From NCBI GenBank assembly GCA_003439945.1, contig QVRM01006124.1:62001-126000 (forward strand): a stretch of DNA of 64,000 bases. Direction: 5' to 3'. Under the pieces are notes generated by a model. It saw only the letters and a list, made by a program, of their open reading frames with translations, was not told the DNA's origin and did not search any database. Each line of letters begins with the position of its first letter. The stretch's first letter is position 1. This DNA comes from Dermanyssus gallinae (taxonomy: Eukaryota; Arthropoda; Arachnida; Mesostigmata; Dermanyssidae). The position numbers were made by a program, and so were the translations under genes. Shown here in pieces: positions 58,190 to 64,000 of this stretch.

Positions 58190-58400
58190 GACGCTGAGTG
58201 GCGCTGATCACTTGCACTAAAAGCTAACACTTTTCGGACTGACCCTCAGTCAAGATTTAGCGCCCACGGGATGGTATCCGGCATTGCTTCATAGATGGAC
58301 CCCCATAAATACAAGCATGTGCAACAGTGGGGCTTGAACCCGCGCACCTATGTGTCTCCACCGGCCGCGAGGCGCAGAATACGCCACGCCTCCAGGCACC
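58190..58400 (-). repeat. tRNA-derived SINE, family 2, copy B
   Basis: Minus orientation. On that strand: A-box-like GTGGCGTATTC, then B-box-like GGGTTCAAGCCCC, then TTGTATTTATGGGG, AAGCAATGCC and GACTGAGGGTCAG, CGAAAAGTGTT. Same order as copy A at 37819-37995, with about 75-80% identity by eye and a slightly longer spacer. No target-site duplication recognised. Confidence 0.75.
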
Positions 58401-61400
58401 ATCGATATGCGTTAGCTGAACCGTCTAAAAAGTCGGAGCTAATTACCAAGACATACGTCAAAGCCAAATGCGACCATACAGCGGGCTCTTCGATGAGCCG
58501 ACGCAGCAACTTCATTCAAGCTTTGCGGCTTTGATCAAGGAATCCGACGGGGTCATGTAGACGTACATTGAGGGACTCCCAGATCCCAGCAAACATATTA
58601 ATGAACACTCGCAGATGTATCCTATCCGCTGTCAAAGTAATCCACAATTGGATTGGCCGTGACCATCATCACGATAGAATCATGATATAATCGACAGAGC
58701 ACAAGTGTGCAACAAGCTGAATACAGCACTATCTTGTGCGAATCGTAGTAAAGACGCTGGGCGTAGGGTATATATGGTGCGTTGGCCGACGAAGTAAAAA
58801 TTGCTGCAACGAGACGCCAACATAAACAACATTAATCTTTCACAATTAATTGGAAGATTGCCCCGGCGCTTGCCGTTAATGTGTGCTAATGGAGACAGGG
58901 TAACGCAACAAAGCGTACACATGCGGATCTGGTATTTCTGCTATGGGCGCCCCGAGGCTTATTCAACGCAAAGGGAGAAAAATAGAGGCAGCGACGGGTG
59001 ACCAGCACGAAGGCGTCAACACTTAAATTTACAATCGTTGTCGCTTGCATTGTGTAGACGCAATGCCGCTCTTATTATTAGCGCAAGTAGGTTAGAAGAT
59101 AAGCTACTTGCTGCTAAAAACTACAACAAAAGTGGTCTAAATCAGAGTAGATTAAATAATCCTGCCATGCGTACTGGCAGCCTGGTGCCTGGTCCAGAAA
59201 TGCGTAAGCGAGAAAGCTGACAACTCAATGCGCCTTGCTCGCGCGCAAGTACAGTCCTTAGAAAAATACCAGCCACACTTCGTAAAAATATTAGCTATTT
59301 CCACGGCAAAAACAGGATCTCCAACATCTTGAATTCAAGCGGGTATGGCAGATAAGAAGAATAAGACGAGAAACAGCGCCTTGGGCTAGAACGACCTTAT
59401 TATCGGTTAACCTAATCGATGCAGCCATGTACTATTGAGACTTTGGGCAAACAGAGACTGCTTTCAGTCAATCTAACGTCAAACATAAACTAATCAACGA
59501 CCGAAAAGGAACGCTAAGAAACACCCAACGTTTTACTACGTTTAAACGACATTAAGTCTGACAGATAAACTCAAGTATGCAGATTTTTTTTCATTTCCGT
59601 TTAGACAGCAATGCTCAACAACAGAAGCGCTGTACACATATAGTTTGCGCTACCGTAACAACAACAACCTCAGCAGTCATCGGGCAGAAGCACTCCTTTT
59701 TATTGTAGCGTATTTGTTATAACCAGCCGCTTCCACAGAAAAATTTTATCACAATCTTACTACTCTGTGTGAACAAGACTACACAGTATGAAAAAATCGT
59801 TTGACGACAACGGTAATATCCTAATTGTAGGTTGTCAGCTTTGCAACGTTTTCACGCATTATTACTTAATCAACTAAGCTCGTTCATTTGATGCGCCAGC
59901 GTCCAGTTGCCCCCATGTAGCTTCATGCGACTCGTTATGTGGGGCGTACTATTAGCAAAACTAGAACGAAAAGCAGAACACATCTTATTGTGCGCATGCG
60001 TCAATGTCCGGGGGGACAACACCGGCGGAGACAGAGGCAGCTGTCCCGGTTTATCATGAAAGCCCAGCAGAGTATGTCAGAGCGAGCCGAAAAGCAAGCC
60101 GGCGACAACAAATCAAGGCGTTCGTTCCGCTCAAACCGACCGTTAAAGGTCATTGGTCTCCACGAAAACACATACCGTATGGAACTACCCCCCCCCCCCC
60201 CCCACACACACTGTCCACGCCCCCACGCCCCACCCCCTTAATACTATACGTTCGTGTTTTGCAAGTCAATAAAATCGTTTTCGTTTCAACGGTTTGCCTC
60301 TATTGCTCTATTCGAAGGAAGTCAACCGGCACCTCCCCCCCCCCCCCGCTGCATCGTTGCCTGGCCGGAAAGCCGACGCGGAGGAGGCCGTCTTTTTGCT
60401 TTTTCTGGTTGTTTTTTTTATGTTATTCGACGACGACGACGCCGTCGTCGTATGTCGAAACGCTTTCAGCTTTAAGCTTGTCTGGCTAACTGACTGCCAC
60501 TATTTACTTACGGGCTGCATAGCAGTTGCCCGGCCGAAGTTTGAGAGCTTGCGGTGCAGCCCGGTTTGTCCTAGTCGGGGCCGACGTCAAGTCAGGCCGG
60601 GCTGAGTGCACGGCGGCGTTGGATGGGACCAAAACATTGACGTGCAGAGATAGATAGAAAAAAAAACAAGCGTTTTTTTTTTAAATCTATTCCTAGTAGT
60701 ACATGGCTTTGATCATAGGTGACGTTCGAGCGCAAACGCGCGGATTCCTCAAAAAGGGGGGGAAAAAACAAGTAGCATCGAGAGGTAGCTTTCAGAAGAT
60801 TATCTAATGCAAAGCCTAATAGTAGTGGTGTATTTTGAATCGGGTATTTGAACGGAGTGCAACTAAACGTACCACGAGTACTATATATGATCGCTGCATA
60901 TTGCGTCGTCGATCTGAGGGAGTCTACTTACAAGCCGGCTGGGTGAACTGTAGGTCCCTCGAAGCGAAGTGGGCCATACATATGGCTGGCGGTCGCCTTG
61001 ATGGTCGTGCACAGCGGCTTACAGCGTAGCGCTTGCCCACCTCAGACGGAGGTTGCCATATATACAGATTCATAGCAACGAGGACATAATCGCTGCCTGG
61101 GCGTGTCGTAGGTCCAATCTCGGTAGGCCCGACCCGTAGTCGTGGTTACGTGAGAGAATGTCGGAGCTATGCGTCTTATTATTATTATTATTATTATTAT
61201 TTATTAACATCAGGTTGGATAAAACTATGAACATATACATCAGACACAATTAGTGCTTCCTTCACGTCTTCTCTCATCTTGCTAGCTCAGCGATTGACTG
61301 ATATCACTTATTATGCACAGTACTTGCGACTTGCATGATCGCAGAAATAAATAATAATTATAAATAAATTTAATATAGTTGGCGGTATTTTATTAAACTC

Positions 61401-63244
61401 TCAGTGGTATGAGTACTTTCTATTTGGAAGGAGGTCTACGAGGTAGCGGTACTATACAGCTGCTACTTTTTGCCAAATCGATAAGTCAAATAAGTCAGGG
61501 ACATCCTAAATGACATAAGTAGCAATGTCTAAAGGCATTCGCCAAAACTAATTAAGATCACCGAGGTTCTAGCGCTGCCAGGACAGCCTGGGGCAGAGCA
61601 ACCAGGTCAGAGCAGGGGCGACGACTTCATGAGTAGACCCGAAATCCGTCGATTAAATTTTAGGCGGGGTCTACAGAGCTAGCTCCTTTACTGATCTTAC
61701 ACTAGCAGATGAGGCAATACTACCAACGGTCGTATACCGAAAAAACGCGCTGAAAGATGAGTCACGTAGTGACCATAGCAATATTACATATAATAATGCG
61801 CGGACAAGACTTGTCCGCTCATGTATACGTATATATAGTGACAGTGGCCCGGAGAGCTCTGGCGGTCTCGATCAAAGACACTGGCAGATGCGCCACCTCA
61901 ACCGGGACAAGCCACATTAAGCCGTCGATAAAAAAGCTCCGCCCATGGTAGAACAGAGAACATACAGCGGCCAACATCACAACCTGCTGATTACAGCCCA
62001 CAGCCAAGCAGTGCCACCATCCCGCGGAAGGCTCGGCTAAACGTCTGCCAAAGTACCAAAGAAGTGGAAGAGGCTCGGAGAGCATGCGTCAGATGCAACC
62101 AAAACCACACAAGACCACGAACAAGCATATTTGTTTTTACGAAACAGTTAAGTCTTGTTCATTTTTTGTTGGGTTCAGTCTTGCGAAATCTTCCTTACGA
62201 CGGGATGCTAGAGATCAACAGCCTTGTGTCGAAACTGTGTATCTCGCATTTTCGAAACTTGCCAAAATATATAGCTTATCATATGTTCTCAATGATCGTG
62301 AATGCGTCTTTTAAAAGAAATTCTATTAGCAGCAATTGAGATTGAGCCGGCGACACCTCGGTAGATAACAAGCATAATAAGCTAGGGTTGCTAACCGGTG
62401 TCTGTGGGATCTGGTAAATCACTGTCGACTACACTGGTTTGCTGAAGAAAGCCTGTTTTTCGTGGTATAACTTAGCCTTCTACCAAAGCTTATAATATGT
62501 ATATATGCATGTACACAATTGTCCCCTAGCAAACGTGACGACAAACTACATCAGCCCTAGGTCCAAGCCTGGTGTAGACCACCATGTATGTACACATATA
62601 AGATTATATATATCGTCGCCGTCTTCAGTGCCTCAATAAGACGTCCTATGCAGAAGGACCATCGAAATACGTCGATCGTCGTATTGAGACATGCGTGTTT
62701 AGGTGGGCTCATCGTCGAACCGAAAATAAACAAAGACGGATTACGGCAAGGATTTGGTTCAGGCAAACACACACACACAAACATCGGTACCTAGGAGCGC
62801 GGCGTCGACGCTCAGTCGCAGTGAATGTTGTGCACAGAGAGGCAGGCGGGCGCTTGCGTTTCAAACTGTCGAGTATCAGCGCGGAGCGCCTACCTCGCTC
62901 CTTGGTTTACTCGTCCATGTCTATGCCAGAGGTTGGACCGCCGGCCGACCGCCGACGGATGGTAATGGGAGTGCTCCGTCGGCACGGCTAGTCACGCTAA
63001 GAAACTCGACATATATGTATAATCGAATACATACGAGCAGACGGGATTCCGTGCCACCAGTGTGCAACGAACGTCTGCGTCACGCCACCGAAGGTGGGAA
63101 CCCCACACAAGAAGTGGCGCCCTGACGCTCTACTTGAGCAGCACTATTGAGAACGGCACGCAAATAAAGCAACCATAGGGCTTTAAGACGGCTAGCCCGA
63201 ATAAAGCCGCCCGGAGATCTTGGCGTGGTCGATCGACGGTGGCA
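58401..63244. other. No gene recognised; C tracts and ATT repeat
   Basis: Poly-C tracts at about 60187-60203 and 60334-60347 and an (ATT)n tract at 61176-61203. A perfect 9-bp hairpin GCGGACAAG/CTTGTCCGC lies at about 61800. Plus frames at 60004-60605 are proline-rich because of the C tracts. No recognisable protein domain anywhere in this stretch. Confidence 0.4.
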
Positions 63245-63302
63245 CGGTATCCCCATTTGTATCCACGGTATCCCCATTTGTATCCACGGTATCCCCATTT
63301 GT
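63245..63302. repeat. 21-bp tandem repeat
   Basis: Two full and one partial exact unit of CGGTATCCCCATTTGTATCC plus A. On the minus strand the 21-bp period keeps frame and encodes repeated GIPWIQM. Adjacent frames show no other coding evidence. Confidence 0.9.
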
Positions 63303-63778
63303 CGCACCACTGTCTGAAAGGTGGATTGTTCGATAAGCTTGAGGCGACGAGACGCGACGTTCCACGTGCACGTACGACTAAGGGTAAGCAATAGATTACA
63401 TGTCGAGCAAAACCGAGAGCGGCGCTCCCGTTAACGTCGCTAATAACACAAACAGAGGAATGAGATCGACGTAGGGTAGGGAGAGTGCGTCGAACTTGGC
63501 AAGCACCCGCATCTCTATCGACCAAGGTGATTGGGTGCACGAAAATAACGCGTTTGCGTACCTACACAGAAAACTTTTTAAATAAGAAAAATATACTCGT
63601 TTAGAGATACGTACTAAGTGGAAAATCAACAAAGCTTTTTGTATATACAGTGTAAATGCAGTTAATATCGGGTAAATATTAAATACGTGTAGTCTACGTT
63701 ATGCGCTTATGGTTAAATGTCTCGACCTTCGTTCAATCAGTCTTAATCTGTATATTTTTCAATGTAATACATAGTTCG
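63303..63778. other. No gene recognised
   Basis: Nothing identified. Confidence 0.45.

Positions 63779-63811
<33 letters not shown>
63779..63811. repeat. TA microsatellite
   Basis: About 33 bp of uninterrupted TA, directly followed by a mariner terminus. Confidence 0.95.
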
Positions 63812-63815
<4 letters not shown>

Positions 63816-64000
63816 GGTCGATCGGCAAGTAATAGTACTCTGATTTTGCCTCCAAGCCAAAACCGCTAAAATCATTTAGTTTGTTTTGCATAGAGGCATC
63901 ATGCATCAGCTACACACAGGCCAAGGCTTATTGTTAGAGTTTGGTTCAAAAAAGCAAAGGAAACAAATTCGGCGATTCTTAAAGAGCCGAACATGAAGGA
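63812..64000 (+). mobile_element. 5' end of a mariner element, runs off the window
   Basis: AAAGGGTCGATCGGCAAGTA immediately after the TA tract looks like a mariner terminal repeat. The following 170 bp match 20590-20760 (GTTTGTTTTGCATAGAGG, CTACACACAGG, AGAGTTTGGTTCAAA), the leader of the decayed mariner there. A start-like ATG lies at about 63994. The transposase is outside the window. Confidence 0.7.

Noticed and set aside
60004..60605. Proline-rich ORFs of up to 161 codons
   Set aside because: The proline runs come from two poly-C tracts; the frames overlap each other and lack domains.

Overview
This is eukaryotic, almost certainly animal, DNA. No operon layout, ribosome binding sites or long bacterial-type ORFs are visible. 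The recognisable content is metazoan repeat DNA: Tc1/mariner transposons, non-LTR (LINE) reverse-transcriptase fragments, tRNA-derived SINEs and many (TA)n tracts. The mix of mariner lineages and an R1-like LINE fits an arthropod best, and a mite or other chelicerate is my guess, but nothing here proves it. No complete host gene is visible. The few host-gene calls are single candidate exons based on splice signals and reading frames, at low confidence.

Layout. 1-8.3 kb: decayed LINE pieces (4174-4690 minus, R1-like; 5606-6050 plus), a repeated ORF1-like segment (1247-1573 and 5157-5600) and one SINE copy (3505-3769). 8.9-12.8 kb: a palindrome around a TA tract, a 236-bp GTT array, a GC-rich block ending in a strong splice donor, a purine-rich block with a 22-bp minisatellite, a possible TATA/Inr promoter and a candidate terminal exon on the minus strand. 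15.9-16.8 kb: minus-strand LINE. 20.6-21.6 kb: decayed mariner. 24.7-26.3 kb: a complete Tc3-like element with about 200-bp inverted repeats and a broken transposase, followed by an odd A/T-rich minisatellite between two TA arrays. 28.3-29.1 kb and 32.1-33.0 kb: more LINE fragments. 34.9-35.2 kb: a fragment of a second mariner lineage. 35.3-36.7 kb: GC-rich DNA with a good donor/acceptor pair and an ATG exon, the best host-gene candidate. 37.6-38.0 kb: a 19-bp minisatellite and a SINE with a perfect 14-bp target-site duplication. 40.0-49.7 kb: the richest part, with a large foldback element carrying two inverted copies of a DD41D-type transposon 3' end, LINE fragments, a 350-bp direct repeat, a 1.1-kb foldback element of the same family, and an internally deleted mariner. 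50-64 kb: a second SINE1 copy, a decayed LINE (56.3-58.0 kb), a second SINE2 copy, mostly featureless DNA, and the 5' end of a mariner running off the right edge.

How the parts relate. Most elements are dead, and their reading frames are broken. Several Tc1/mariner ends directly abut (TA)n arrays, as expected for enzymes that insert at TA. The most interesting structure is the pair of foldback elements at 40002-41516 and 47851-48948. Both are made of inverted duplicate 3' ends of one transposon lineage, and a read-through transcript would fold into long double-stranded RNA.
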